Below are positions 16,802 through 24,892 of a DNA stretch of 30,197 bases, piece after piece. This DNA is from Clostridiales bacterium (GTDB lineage Bacteria > Bacillota_A > Clostridia > Peptostreptococcales > Anaerovoracaceae). The notes beneath the pieces are model-generated. The model did not search any database and had not been told where the DNA came from. It saw nothing but the letters and a program-made list of their open reading frames with translations. The DNA is taken from NCBI GenBank assembly GCA_012510935.1, contig JAAZHB010000058.1:1-30197 (forward strand), in the 5' to 3' direction. The first letter of the stretch is position 1; every line of letters begins with the position of its first letter. Both the position numbers and the translations under genes were made by a program.

Positions 16802-17938
16802 CTACTCCTTTGATATTACTTTCGCTCTAAAGCTTCCGTTTGAAATTCTAATATCATACTCATCGTCAATATTTATATTATTTATATCTGAGATTGTCTT
16901 ACCGCCATCATCTAGGACAGCAGCATATCCTTTCGAGAAAACATTCTCAGGATTGTTTTCGCTAATTGTGATTTGCGCTTTCTCAAGCGATAGTCTGGTT
17001 TGTGCCAATTTGGCTTTGATATTTGCAAGCATCAAGCCAAATGTATTCTGTATCATTTGCTTCTCGTTATCAATTTTAACTCTAATTGATTTGTTAAGAA
17101 GTTCATAGTTATAATCAATTTCATCCTTCAACTCAAATGTATTCATAACAGCCATATCAGCTGCTGCAGTTGGAGTTTCAGCCCTTCTATCAGCAACAAA
17201 ATCAGAGATAGATACATCTGATTCATGGCCTACTGCAGAAATTATTGGGATTCTTGATGCAAAAATCGCTCTAGCGACGCCTTCATCATTAAATGCCATG
17301 AGATCTTCCGATGCACCGCCGCCTCTTCCTACAATGAGTGTGTCTATATGTATACCTTTCTCACTAGCCTCATTAGCTAACTCTATATTTCTTATTATAC
17401 TCTTTTCAGCTCCAATGCCTTGAACCTGAGTTGGAAAAATTATAATATCTGTCAAATTATTCTTACCAGTAATTATTTTCTTAATGTCTTCAATAGCAGC
17501 ACCAGTATCAGATGTAATAACGCCTACGCAAAGTGGGAATTCGGGTAAAGGCTTCTTATATTTAGAATCAAACAAGCCTTCTGATTGAAGTAAATTCTTC
17601 ACTCTGTTGAATTCGGCCATTAAAGCCCCTTCTCCAGCAGGCTCTGCCATTCTAATACTTAATGAATAATTTCCGCCTCTAACATAGGGGCTGATATCTG
17701 CAATAGCAATAATCTTCTGTCCATTCTTTATTATATTTGAATCAATATTCCTAAGATTGGAAGCCCAAATTGCACACTTAATAAGGCTGCCCTCATCTTT
17801 CAAAGTCAGATAAACATGCTGACCACTTTTACTAAGCCCAGATATCTCTCCTTCAACAGCAAGACCTTGAAGATTATAATCTCCTTTGAGCTTCTTTGCT
17901 ATATATTCATTTACCTGTGTAACTGTAACTGGTCTCAT
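16802..17938 (-). CDS. xseA: Exodeoxyribonuclease VII large subunit
   Basis: XseA of 378 residues from the preferred start. It has an N-terminal OB-fold (about 1-95, with VEGEISGLSKSGQHVYLTLKD) and the catalytic domain (GVITSDTGAAIEDI, IIFPTQVQG, and the conserved LIVGRGGGASEDLMAFN and SAVGHESDVSISDFVADRRAETPTA-type stretches). A coiled-coil region near 270-330 binds XseB, and the end is short. The ATG at 17936-17938 has AGAGGA about six bases upstream. An upstream in-frame TTG at 17983 would add 15 residues that lie over a palindrome and do not look like protein, so I reject it. At about 378 residues it is shorter than E. coli XseA (456), as in many Bacillota. Confidence 0.94.
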   Translation of the reverse strand: MRPVTVTQVNEYIAKKLKGDYNLQGLAVEGEISGLSKSGQHVYLTLKDEGSLIKCAIWASNLRNIDSNIIKNGQKIIAIADISPYVRGGNYSLSIRMAEPAGEGALMAEFNRVKNLLQSEGLFDSKYKKPLPEFPLCVGVITSDTGAAIEDIKKIITGKNNLTDIIIFPTQVQGIGAEKSIIRNIELANEASEKGIHIDTLIVGRGGGASEDLMAFNDEGVARAIFASRIPIISAVGHESDVSISDFVADRRAETPTAAADMAVMNTFELKDEIDYNYELLNKSIRVKIDNEKQMIQNTFGLMLANIKAKLAQTRLSLEKAQITISENNPENVFSKGYAAVLDDGGKTISDINNINIDDEYDIRISNGSFRAKVISKE

Positions 17939-17960
17939 TGAAATCCTCTTATCTAAAGAA

Positions 17961-17976
17961 CAATAATTAATTATTG
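17961..17976. repeat. 16-base perfect palindrome ahead of xseA
   Basis: CAATAATTAATTATTG is a perfect inverted repeat in the gap between the Kae1-like gene and the xseA start. It could be a weak RNA stem, an operator, or chance in AT-rich DNA. It does not match the GAAC-N4-GTTC LexA core. Confidence 0.4.
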
Positions 17977-17989
17977 ACAACAACTCATA

Positions 17990-18952
17990 TTAAGCATCAT
18001 TTCTGATAGCAGCTAATCTTGCAATTCCAACTGCGTTATCTCCCGAAAGAGATGGTTCTCCAAATATGAATTTGAGATTATTTGAATTATCATCTTTCTC
18101 TTTAAGTTCTCCTATATTACTTCTAATTGTATCACTTGCAGAGACTCCTCCGCATAGATATATCGAATTAAGATTATATTGAGTAGCGAGGTCTTTGGAT
18201 ACTTCATATAGTAACTCTGACAAAGTCTGGAATAGTCCTGGAATCCACTTGTGCGCGTCATCAAAGTTAAGAATTTTGCGCATCATATCGGTCTCAATGC
18301 CTGATAGATTAAAATATCCATCAGATAACTTAATCTTTCTAGGTAACAAAGTGATTGGATTTAAGGAAGCAATTCTATCAAGCTCGGGGCCCGCCGGGAA
18401 ATTCATCCCAATAGCCACACCGATTCTATCAAGGAGCTGCCCAATGCTTATATCCTTAGTGCCGCCTATTATCTCGCAATCAAAGCCATAATTAGAGTTT
18501 CTATGGACTTTAAGAATCTCAGTCGTTCCTCCACTTAAATGAAAAAATATAATACCTTCATTTGTAGGTTTGGAAGATGATAATACAGCTTCAATATGAC
18601 CTTCTTGATGTGAGAATTCATACATCGGTATTTCTAAAGTTGAAGAAATAATCTTCGCCGCATTTTCTCCAGCGAGAAAAACTGGCATGTAAGAGCCTTC
18701 GATTCTTCGTGGTCTAGACGATACTCCAACTGCTTTGATTTCCTTAGGATCTACTCTAGACATTGCATCATTAACAAATTGAGGCAGAGCATTTGATTGC
18801 TTAAAGAAAGCCTCCGACTGTCTTAACCCTCTCTTACCATGCTCTACCTCTAGAAATTCTGATTTATTAAATGAAATATTTCCTAGTTCATCTACTATCG
18901 CAATAGAAGTCTTATAGTTTGATGTGTCAATACCTAAATAATATGAGCACAT
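17990..18952 (-). CDS. Kae1/TsaD-family paralogue of unknown role
   Basis: A 320-residue ASKHA-fold protein related to TsaD/Kae1, the t6A tRNA-modification enzyme, but apparently a paralogue. It keeps the metal histidines H115 and H119 in SHQEGH and the distal aspartate D305 in SGDNAVGIA. The nucleotide-site stretches HLSGGTTEI (138-146), GPELDRIA (188-195) and GGVSAS (268-273) are also kept. It departs from TsaD at the N-terminus (GIDTSNYKTSIAIV instead of GIETSCDETAVA) and where TsaD has its GPG loop (SSRPRRIEGSYMP, 78-90). Such a gene recurs between nusB and xseA in Clostridia. The ATG is two bases after nusB with GGAG in the nusB end. Function unknown; true TsaD activity would need testing. 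Confidence 0.85.
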   Translation of the reverse strand: MCSYYLGIDTSNYKTSIAIVDELGNISFNKSEFLEVEHGKRGLRQSEAFFKQSNALPQFVNDAMSRVDPKEIKAVGVSSRPRRIEGSYMPVFLAGENAAKIISSTLEIPMYEFSHQEGHIEAVLSSSKPTNEGIIFFHLSGGTTEILKVHRNSNYGFDCEIIGGTKDISIGQLLDRIGVAIGMNFPAGPELDRIASLNPITLLPRKIKLSDGYFNLSGIETDMMRKILNFDDAHKWIPGLFQTLSELLYEVSKDLATQYNLNSIYLCGGVSASDTIRSNIGELKEKDDNSNNLKFIFGEPSLSGDNAVGIARLAAIRNDA

Positions 18953-18954
18953 TT

Positions 18955-19353
18955 TTACGACTCCATACCCTTATAAATACTGCTTAATACAGCATTAACA
19001 AATGCATATGACCTATCATCTCCGTATTTTTTTGCTAACTCCACTGCTTCATTTATTGATACAGCACTCGGAATACTCTCCACATAAAGCAATTCAGCTA
19101 CAGCGATTCGAAGAATAGCCATTTCAGTTTTTGCAATTCTTTCTGTATTCCATTTATCTGTATTCTTGGTAATTACAGCATCAATTTCAGCGATGTGATC
19201 TCTTATTGCTGTAAGAGTATCGAGCGCCTGCTTTTTCTTTAATGCCTTTTGATTCTCAGCAACAATGTTAATCTGTGAATAATCGAAATTATTACTCAAA
19301 TCCATCTGAAAAACAATTTGCATTGTCTGTTCTCTAATTTCTTCTCTTGTCAT
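18955..19353 (-). CDS. nusB: Transcription antitermination factor NusB
   Basis: NusB of 132 residues, a small all-helical RNA-binding protein that joins NusE (S10) at boxA during rRNA antitermination. Typical features are the N-terminal TREEIREQTMQIVFQMD, the central ERIAKTEMAILRIAVAELLY, and the C-terminal SVSINEAVELAKKYGDDRSYAFVNAVL-type signature. The ATG lies eight bases after the Asp23-family gene, whose last codons supply an AGGAG at a rather long spacing of about 12 bases. It is followed two bases later by the Kae1-like gene, as in many Clostridia. Confidence 0.97.
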   Translation of the reverse strand: MTREEIREQTMQIVFQMDLSNNFDYSQINIVAENQKALKKKQALDTLTAIRDHIAEIDAVITKNTDKWNTERIAKTEMAILRIAVAELLYVESIPSAVSINEAVELAKKYGDDRSYAFVNAVLSSIYKGMES

Positions 19354-19361
19354 CGCTTTTC

Positions 19362-19721
19362 TTATCTCCTATCAATGCCCTCAACAGCAATATTAACTGC
19401 GGAAACGGTAATGCCAATATGTTCTTCAACAGTATTTTTGACACTTCTTTGAATGTCATAAGATAGCTGCGGTATAATGGCCCCATAGTACACTATGATT
19501 TGAATGCTTATTATTAAAACATTTTCTTCTCTTTCAATCTTAATACCTGTAGGTATTACATCTTTACCAAGGATTCCTCTAGATAAACTATCTGTTAAAG
19601 AATCGTTTATGAAACGGCTAACTTGCTCATACTTTAATACATCTTCATATACATATTGCGAAATAAGATAGTCTTCATTATTCGTTTGACTATGTTGCTT
19701 CTCATTCTTCTCTCTAGCCAT
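19362..19721 (-). CDS. Asp23/Gls24 family envelope stress response protein
   Basis: A 119-residue Asp23/Gls24-family protein, of the same type as the YqhY proteins found beside nusB in Bacillota. It is soluble and has the compact alpha/beta pattern (GIKIEREENVLIISIQIIVYYGAIIP, then SYDIQRSVKNTVEEHIGITVSAVNIAVEGI). Family members in Bacillus and staphylococci are tied to the cell envelope or acetyl-CoA carboxylase balance; the exact task is unsettled. It sits between the CorC-like gene (14 bases) and nusB (8 bases), so it is operonic. accBC, a common neighbour, is absent here. Confidence 0.92.
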   Translation of the reverse strand: MAREKNEKQHSQTNNEDYLISQYVYEDVLKYEQVSRFINDSLTDSLSRGILGKDVIPTGIKIEREENVLIISIQIIVYYGAIIPQLSYDIQRSVKNTVEEHIGITVSAVNIAVEGIDRR

Positions 19722-19735
19722 ATCTATTTCCTTGT

Positions 19736-21055
19736 CTAATTATCTAATGCCTCATTAACTTCAGCATCATCATCCTTGATTACAATTCTTGCTTTCTCTA
19801 TTCTTCTATCTTTTACTTGCAAAATAGTAAACTCGTAGTTCTCAAAGGATATTGTATTGGCTTCTACATTGTCTTTCGGAATTTCTCCCATTAGATCAAT
19901 GATAAATCCACCAACTGTCTCACTATTATCAGACTCGAGCTCAATTCCGGTCTCCTCATCGAGATTATCTAGGTAGACATTTCCATCCACAACGAAAGTC
20001 TTGTCGTTCTCCTTGATGATTACTCTGTCAACTTCATCAAACTCATCATCTATGTCTCCGACAATCTGTTCAATAATATCTTCAATCGATACTATTCCGC
20101 TAAAACCGCCATATTCGTCTATCAAAACCGCAAGATGGTGTTTCTGCCTTTGTAGTTCGTGAAATAGTGAATCAATATTCTTTGAATCCGGCACGAAATA
20201 TACAGGCCTAACTAATGACCTGATATCAACATTATCAAATCCAACCTTACTAGCAGATAGAAGATAATCTTTGATGTGAAGTATTCCAATAATATTATCT
20301 ACATCATCGTCATATACTGGAATTCTAGAGTGTCTCATCTCCATCATTTCATCAAAGTATTCGTCTTTACTGTCATTAATATCTATCATAAAGACATCAG
20401 TTCTTGGAGTCATTATTTCATAAGCAAGAAGGTCATCAAACTCAAAGATGCTGTCAATCATCTTACGGCCATCTTCCTTAATCTCGCCCTTCTCCTGCCC
20501 CTTCTCAAGCATGTACATTACTCTTCCTTCTGAGAAGTGTGCATCATCTACATCAGTTTCTTTACCGAATATTAACAAGAAAATATTTGCCAAGCCAGTA
20601 GATATCTTTGACAACGGCAGCATTAAGACATATATCGCCTTCTGAAGTCTAACCAATTTAACCGCAGTCTTCTCGCTTGACTGAGCAGCTAGCTTCTTTG
20701 GGAAAAAATCAAAAAGAGCTGTATATAGTATAAAGAATAAGATATTTGCAAGACATAGCGGAAGTACACTCATAAGCGGTTTCAAAGCAGAGTTAAACAG
20801 GCAAAATATTGCTAGAATAATAATTATTGCAAGGCAATGGTCTGCATAGTGGTACTTTGAAGGTTTTTGAATGAATTGCATAACTGTTTGCAATTTCGTA
20901 TTATCAGGCTCGTCATCGAGCAAATCTTCAATTACACTTCTATCGATATAATCAAGAGCTCTCTTTGATGCTTTAGAAAGAGCGTTGATAATCATAAGTG
21001 TGAATATTAAAATTATATATACATACATCGGCAAACTAGAACTGTCAGATGACAT
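19736..21055 (-). CDS. HlyC/CorC (CNNM)-family transporter
   Basis: A membrane protein of about 439 residues. An N-terminal CNNM/DUF21 domain has about four hydrophobic segments (within 1-165). A pair of CBS domains follows (about 195-325), with the family hallmark EIMTPRTDVFMID and RIPVYDDDVDNIIGILHIKDYL. The C-terminal CorC_HlyC domain (about 340-425) has DNSETVGGFIIDLMGEIPK. Relatives move Mg2+ or other divalent cations, or confer resistance to them; the older 'hemolysin' name is misleading. I use the ATG at 21053-21055, with AAGGAG nine bases upstream. The in-frame TTG at 21064 sits right against that Shine-Dalgarno sequence and is rejected. Eleven to twenty bases separate it from trhP. 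Confidence 0.93.
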   Translation of the reverse strand: MSSDSSSLPMYVYIILIFTLMIINALSKASKRALDYIDRSVIEDLLDDEPDNTKLQTVMQFIQKPSKYHYADHCLAIIIILAIFCLFNSALKPLMSVLPLCLANILFFILYTALFDFFPKKLAAQSSEKTAVKLVRLQKAIYVLMLPLSKISTGLANIFLLIFGKETDVDDAHFSEGRVMYMLEKGQEKGEIKEDGRKMIDSIFEFDDLLAYEIMTPRTDVFMIDINDSKDEYFDEMMEMRHSRIPVYDDDVDNIIGILHIKDYLLSASKVGFDNVDIRSLVRPVYFVPDSKNIDSLFHELQRQKHHLAVLIDEYGGFSGIVSIEDIIEQIVGDIDDEFDEVDRVIIKENDKTFVVDGNVYLDNLDEETGIELESDNSETVGGFIIDLMGEIPKDNVEANTISFENYEFTILQVKDRRIEKARIVIKDDDAEVNEALDN

Positions 21056-21075
21056 ATAAACCAACTCCTTTTTTA

Positions 21076-22305
21076 TTACTTCTTCATCCTAATAATATAA
21101 TCCTCGCGCGGCGTTTTATTAAACTTAATCTTAAGCTTCTGCTGAGGATGTGGTGCACTTTCTATTGGATTACCATCTTCATCTCTCATATCTACAATAG
21201 TCTCTTCGTAGAAAGGAACTCCTGGTCCAAAGATTTCTACAGTATCACCAACAGAGAATTTGTTACGCTGTTCAACAATTGTATAACCATTCCCATCATC
21301 TTCGGATTTTACAAGTCCAACAAAAGAGTATTCCCTAATGTAATCACTTGAAATATAATCCTGGTCTTCAGATGTCGGCTTATTGAAATAAAAACCATGT
21401 GTAAATTTTCTATGACTTGCTTTACATAGTTCTTTAAAATAAGCTTCATTGTAAACATAATCTGACGGATTAGCAATATACTCATCAAGAGCAGCTCTAT
21501 ATGCAGCTACAATAGTTGCTACATAATACATACTCTTCATTCTTCCTTCTATTTTGAAAGAAGTAACTCCAGCATCCACGAGGTCTGGTATGCAATCTAT
21601 CATACATAGATCTCTTGAATTCATAATGTAGCTACCATGAGCATCCTCTTCTATAGGATAATATTCTCCGGGTCTTTTCTCTTCGATAATTGAATATTTC
21701 CATCTGCAAGGATGTGTACAAGCACCTCTATTCGCATCTCTTCCAACCATAAAGTTACTCAGTAAACATCTTCCTGAATAAGAAATGCACATCGCTCCGT
21801 GCATAAAGGATTCTATTTCAATATCTTCAGGAATATTCTCCCTCATCTCTTTAATCTCTTTAAGACTCATCTCTCTAGCGGTTACAATTCTAGAAACTCC
21901 CTGTCCTGCCCAGAAATTGGCAGTAAGATAGTTTGTAGTATTTGCTTGAGTGCTTAAATGGATTTCTGCATTTGGAATAATATCCTTCACAAGCATGATA
22001 ACGCCGGGATCCGAGATCAAAAAAGCATCAATTGGAATATCCTTAAGCTTCTCAATATAATTCCTTAGCAATGAAATATCATCATTATGTGGATATATGT
22101 TGATTGTCATATACCCTTTCTTACCTTTATTATGCAGGAACTCCATAGCTTCAGAGATTTCTGGTATGGAAAGATTCCCTGCACTAGCCCTTAAGCTGAA
22201 AAGCTCTCCACCGAAATATACAGCATCAGCGCCATACATTACTGCAGTTTTAAGCTTCTCCATATCTCCAGCTGGTGCTAGTAGTTCTAAACTTTTATTA
22301 ATCAT
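21076..22305 (-). CDS. trhP: U32-family protein, tRNA uridine hydroxylase TrhP type
   Basis: A 409-residue U32-family protein. It carries the family signature around E165: ESFMHGAMCISYSGRCLLS, with C173, C180, C196 and C200 as likely iron-sulfur ligands, followed by NRGACTHPCRWKY. The N-terminal part is a TIM-barrel-like half (ELLAPAGDMEKLKTAVMYGADAVYFGG). TrhP (YrrN/YrrO in Bacillus) makes 5-hydroxyuridine at U34 of certain tRNAs from prephenate. The start overlaps trmR by 8 bases (ATGATTAA), so the hydroxylase and the methyltransferase that finishes the modification are translationally coupled. The old 'collagenase-like protease' name should not be taken as function. Confidence 0.92.
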   Translation of the reverse strand: MINKSLELLAPAGDMEKLKTAVMYGADAVYFGGELFSLRASAGNLSIPEISEAMEFLHNKGKKGYMTINIYPHNDDISLLRNYIEKLKDIPIDAFLISDPGVIMLVKDIIPNAEIHLSTQANTTNYLTANFWAGQGVSRIVTAREMSLKEIKEMRENIPEDIEIESFMHGAMCISYSGRCLLSNFMVGRDANRGACTHPCRWKYSIIEEKRPGEYYPIEEDAHGSYIMNSRDLCMIDCIPDLVDAGVTSFKIEGRMKSMYYVATIVAAYRAALDEYIANPSDYVYNEAYFKELCKASHRKFTHGFYFNKPTSEDQDYISSDYIREYSFVGLVKSEDDGNGYTIVEQRNKFSVGDTVEIFGPGVPFYEETIVDMRDEDGNPIESAPHPQQKLKIKFNKTPREDYIIRMKK

Positions 22306-22960
22306 TTAATTTAATAACTGCAAGACCATCACCGCAACTCAATAGAGAAACGGTTAGATCATCCCTTTCATTTATATAATTAAGAAATTCTTGCATTCTT
22401 TTAACACTTGTACGATGTCTTCGACCGGGCTCATAAGCCTTATCAACTATATATGCCTTCATCAAAATATTGTCGCATATAATTGTAGCTCCAGGCTTGC
22501 AAAGCTTAGATGCCTTATCAAAAAACTCTTTATAGTGGCTCTTGCCAGCATCTATGAATACAAAGTCGTAATATTGATCTTGCGATAATTGCTCACTCAA
22601 AGCATCTAGTGAAGCTTCCGCATCGCCTACTCTTAAATCAATTCGAAAGCCTTCTGGTCTATCTTCGAAGTTTCTTTCAGCATTCATACACATATATTGA
22701 GAGCGCTCAAGTGTTGTAACCTTGCAATCTGGTAGAAATCTAGTGAAGAAAAGTGCTGAATATCCGTATGCAGTTCCAATCTCAAGAATCCTTTTAGGTT
22801 TCAATATTGAAAGCATTGTGCATAAATAATTCTCAGTTTCCTTGAGAATTAGCGGAATGTTCTTCTCTTCGCTCTCTTCCCTTAACAGTCCCAAATCATC
22901 ATCTAAAGGCTTATAAAAACTATTAATATAGTTAGTTACTTTATCATTTGTAATATTCAT
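22298..22960 (-). CDS. trmR: tRNA 5-hydroxyuridine methyltransferase (class I O-methyltransferase)
   Basis: A 220-residue class I SAM-dependent O-methyltransferase. The SAM loop EIGTAYGYSALFF is at about 60-72, the second acidic strand at TTLERSQYMCMNAERNF, and the metal/substrate motif DFVFIDAGKSHY at about 132-143. The size and motifs match TrmR (YrrM), which converts 5-hydroxyuridine to 5-methoxyuridine at tRNA position 34. The neighbours strengthen this: mltG (yrrL) upstream and TrhP (yrrN/O) downstream reproduce the Bacillus yrrL-M-N-O order. By sequence alone a catechol-type O-methyltransferase would be possible; context makes TrmR much more likely. Confidence 0.9.
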   Translation of the reverse strand: MNITNDKVTNYINSFYKPLDDDLGLLREESEEKNIPLILKETENYLCTMLSILKPKRILEIGTAYGYSALFFTRFLPDCKVTTLERSQYMCMNAERNFEDRPEGFRIDLRVGDAEASLDALSEQLSQDQYYDFVFIDAGKSHYKEFFDKASKLCKPGATIICDNILMKAYIVDKAYEPGRRHRTSVKRMQEFLNYINERDDLTVSLLSCGDGLAVIKLND

Positions 22961-22978
22961 ATTATAGCTCTAGACACC

Positions 22979-23938
22979 CTACTTATTCTTCTCGTGAGCT
23001 TCATTATAAGCTTGTTCATTTATCAAATATGTGTCATATGAATTTGTAAACACATGTGAACCATCCAGATTTGAGTTGAATGAATAATATAAATTATCAT
23101 TCTCTTCTGGATAAAGAGCAGCCTTAATTGAAGCTATACCTGGCGAACACAAAGGTGTAGCTGGGAAATCGCTTTCCGTACTGACTCCTGCCTTAATTCG
23201 ATTATGAATTACTGCAGAAATAGAACTTCTCTCATCGTCAATATTAGTAGCTTTCTCAATAACAGAAGCAATTCTAACAATATCATTGATTGAATAACCT
23301 AGTTCTGAGGCTCTCTGTCTATATTCACTTGTAAATGCATTATCAAACTGATTTAACATTGTTGTAATAATCATGTATTCATCAGCAGACTGTTCCATAG
23401 CGTATGTGTCAGGATATAAATAGCCCTCGAGGCTAGTGGCATCACTTAGGAACTCAAAAGAGCTTGAGAAATATTGTGCATTATTCGCAATCTCAATGAA
23501 CTTATCACTATCAACAAAGCCAGCTTGCTTTAAAGCAAATGCTGTCTGCTTAACAGTATATCCTGATGGTAATTCAAATCCGTTCTCGGTAGTAATACCA
23601 TTAATCATCATCTTTGATATTTCTTCCATAGACATTGATGGTGATAGATAGTAAGTTCCCTCTTTATATTTGTTACTATAGAACAAGCAATTTGACAACA
23701 ACTCAAAATTTGAAGCACTGCCGATTATCTCGGTGTCTTCAAGAATTGTTGCGATATCCGAGACAGAAGCGTCTTCTGGAATAATCACATCCTTATAAGT
23801 GTTGTCTGATTTACTGTAGGGCCTACCAAGATATGAGCCCAGCAGAAAAACCGCAAGAATTATTGCAAGTATTATTACAATAATTCTTAGCGCTTTACTG
23901 AATTTTCGTCTACCTGTATTACTACTTTGATCTTCCAA
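22979..23938 (-). CDS. mltG: MltG-family endolytic transglycosylase, internally shortened
   Basis: A YceG/MltG-like protein of about 319 residues with a short cytoplasmic N-terminus, one membrane helix (about 16-35) and an external domain. MltG cuts nascent glycan strands and sets their length. The catalytic glutamate is kept in [18 protein letters not shown] (about E228), followed by HNRI. The usual stretch from SDPTV through the YNTY motif to the GLPPGPI turn is replaced by the short [14 protein letters not shown], so roughly 30 residues are missing. The best start is a TTG at 23936-23938 with AGGAG six bases upstream, overlapping efp by 17 bases; a TTG at 23962 is the alternative. Activity is therefore uncertain. 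Confidence 0.87.
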   Translation of the reverse strand: MEDQSSNTGRRKFSKALRIIVIILAIILAVFLLGSYLGRPYSKSDNTYKDVIIPEDASVSDIATILEDTEIIGSASNFELLSNCLFYSNKYKEGTYYLSPSMSMEEISKMMINGITTENGFELPSGYTVKQTAFALKQAGFVDSDKFIEIANNAQYFSSSFEFLSDATSLEGYLYPDTYAMEQSADEYMIITTMLNQFDNAFTSEYRQRASELGYSINDIVRIASVIEKATNIDDERSSISAVIHNRIKAGVSTESDFPATPLCSPGIASIKAALYPEENDNLYYSFNSNLDGSHVFTNSYDTYLINEQAYNEAHEKNK

Positions 23939-24482
23939 GGTAATCTCCTGATCTTGTATCAATCTGAATCTTCTCCCCTTCGTTAATGAAAATTGGAACC
24001 TGAACTACTGCACCTGTCTCAACTGTAGCTGCCTTAGTAACATTTGTAGCTGTATCACCTTTTACGCCTGGCTCAGTCTCAACAACAACTAAGTCAACAA
24101 AATTTGGAGCTTCAACATCAAATGCTGTTCCCTTATAGAACTTAATAGTTGCAATATCGTTCTCTTTAAGATACTTAATTGCATCTTCAACAAGTTCCTG
24201 CGCAAGAGGAACCTGGTCAAAAGTAACCTCATCCATGAAGTAATATAGTTCTCCGTCTCCATATAGATACTGCATCTGCTTAGTCTCAATGTGAGCCTTA
24301 GGGAATTTAGTATCTGGGTTAAAAGCTTCTTCTCTTGTAGCACCAGTAAGTACATTTCTATACTTTGTTCTTACGAAAGCTGCTCCCTTTCCTGGCTTAA
24401 CATGCTGGAAATCAATAACTACATGCGGTTCTCCATTCATCTCGAATGTAACACCTTTTCTAAAATCACTTGCATAAATCAT
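23922..24482 (-). CDS. efp: Translation elongation factor P
   Basis: EF-P of 186 residues with the three-domain plan: an N-terminal KOW-like domain ([35 protein letters not shown] in short), two OB-folds, and the C-terminal signature region around [29 protein letters not shown]. The modifiable lysine at the loop tip is K32 in PGKGAAF. EF-P rescues ribosomes stalled on proline runs. The gene has its own promoter at 24518-24546 and an AGGGA ribosome site. Its 3' end overlaps mltG. spoIIIA genes, frequent downstream neighbours in spore formers, are absent. Confidence 0.98.
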   Translation of the reverse strand: MIYASDFRKGVTFEMNGEPHVVIDFQHVKPGKGAAFVRTKYRNVLTGATREEAFNPDTKFPKAHIETKQMQYLYGDGELYYFMDEVTFDQVPLAQELVEDAIKYLKENDIATIKFYKGTAFDVEAPNFVDLVVVETEPGVKGDTATNVTKAATVETGAVVQVPIFINEGEKIQIDTRSGDYLGRSK

Positions 24483-24517
24483 TTGGTAAATCCCTCTCTT
24501 ATTCCTATATTTATTAT

Positions 24518-24546
24518 ATTATAACCTATTTAATTGATACTGTTAA
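24518..24546 (-). promoter_or_regulatory. Sigma-A promoter of efp and the genes after it
   Basis: The minus strand carries TTAACA (24541-24546), a 17-base spacer (24524-24540) and a perfect TATAAT (24518-24523). The -35 touches the ylbF stop codon, and the predicted start is near 24510, giving a leader of about 30 bases. It is the clearest internal promoter in the minus-strand run and may drive much of the efp-to-ybaK series. Confidence 0.78.
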
Positions 24547-24879
24547 TTAAATTTGAAACTCTACAACATCCCCGAGTACATCAAAGACATCCTTAAGCAT
24601 CATTGAGAATCTTGCTTCAGCCTCAAAATATGCAGCAGCATTAGGCTTTGTTCCTATCATTGAGATAAGACTGTTAATCTGACTCATAGTGTCAGCATCT
24701 ACATCCTTGCCTTGCATTTGAGCAGCCTGAATTTCAAATTGCTTACTTTTCACTTCCTTGAGCATCTCCATAAATTGCTCATCTTTCTCAACTTCCTGAC
24801 GAAGTTTATTGAATTCTATGAATTCATTGCTCTCCTTAATTGCTCTTGCGAGATTATGTGCCTCATCATATACATTCAT
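24547..24879 (-). CDS. YlbF/YmcA family protein
   Basis: A 110-residue, almost wholly helical YlbF/YmcA-family protein. The N-terminal helix (VYDEAHNLARAIKESNEFIEFNKLRQEVEKDEQF) and the long central helix with MLKEVKSKQFEIQAAQMQGK are typical, as is the C-terminal helical hairpin. In Bacillus, YlbF, YmcA and YaaT form the Y-complex that steers RNase Y and affects competence and biofilm genes; which paralogue this is cannot be said. It lies 13 bases after the RNase J gene, so both may belong to the same RNA-processing unit. The start is ATG with AGGAGGACGAT upstream, a strong site. Confidence 0.88.
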   Translation of the reverse strand: MNVYDEAHNLARAIKESNEFIEFNKLRQEVEKDEQFMEMLKEVKSKQFEIQAAQMQGKDVDADTMSQINSLISMIGTKPNAAAYFEAEARFSMMLKDVFDVLGDVVEFQI

Positions 24880-24892
24880 AATAATCGTCCTC

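Noticed and set aside
17939..17983. Upstream TTG start for xseA adding 15 residues
   Set aside because: The ATG at 17938 has AGAGGA at proper spacing, and the extra codons lie on a palindrome with no ribosome site in front.
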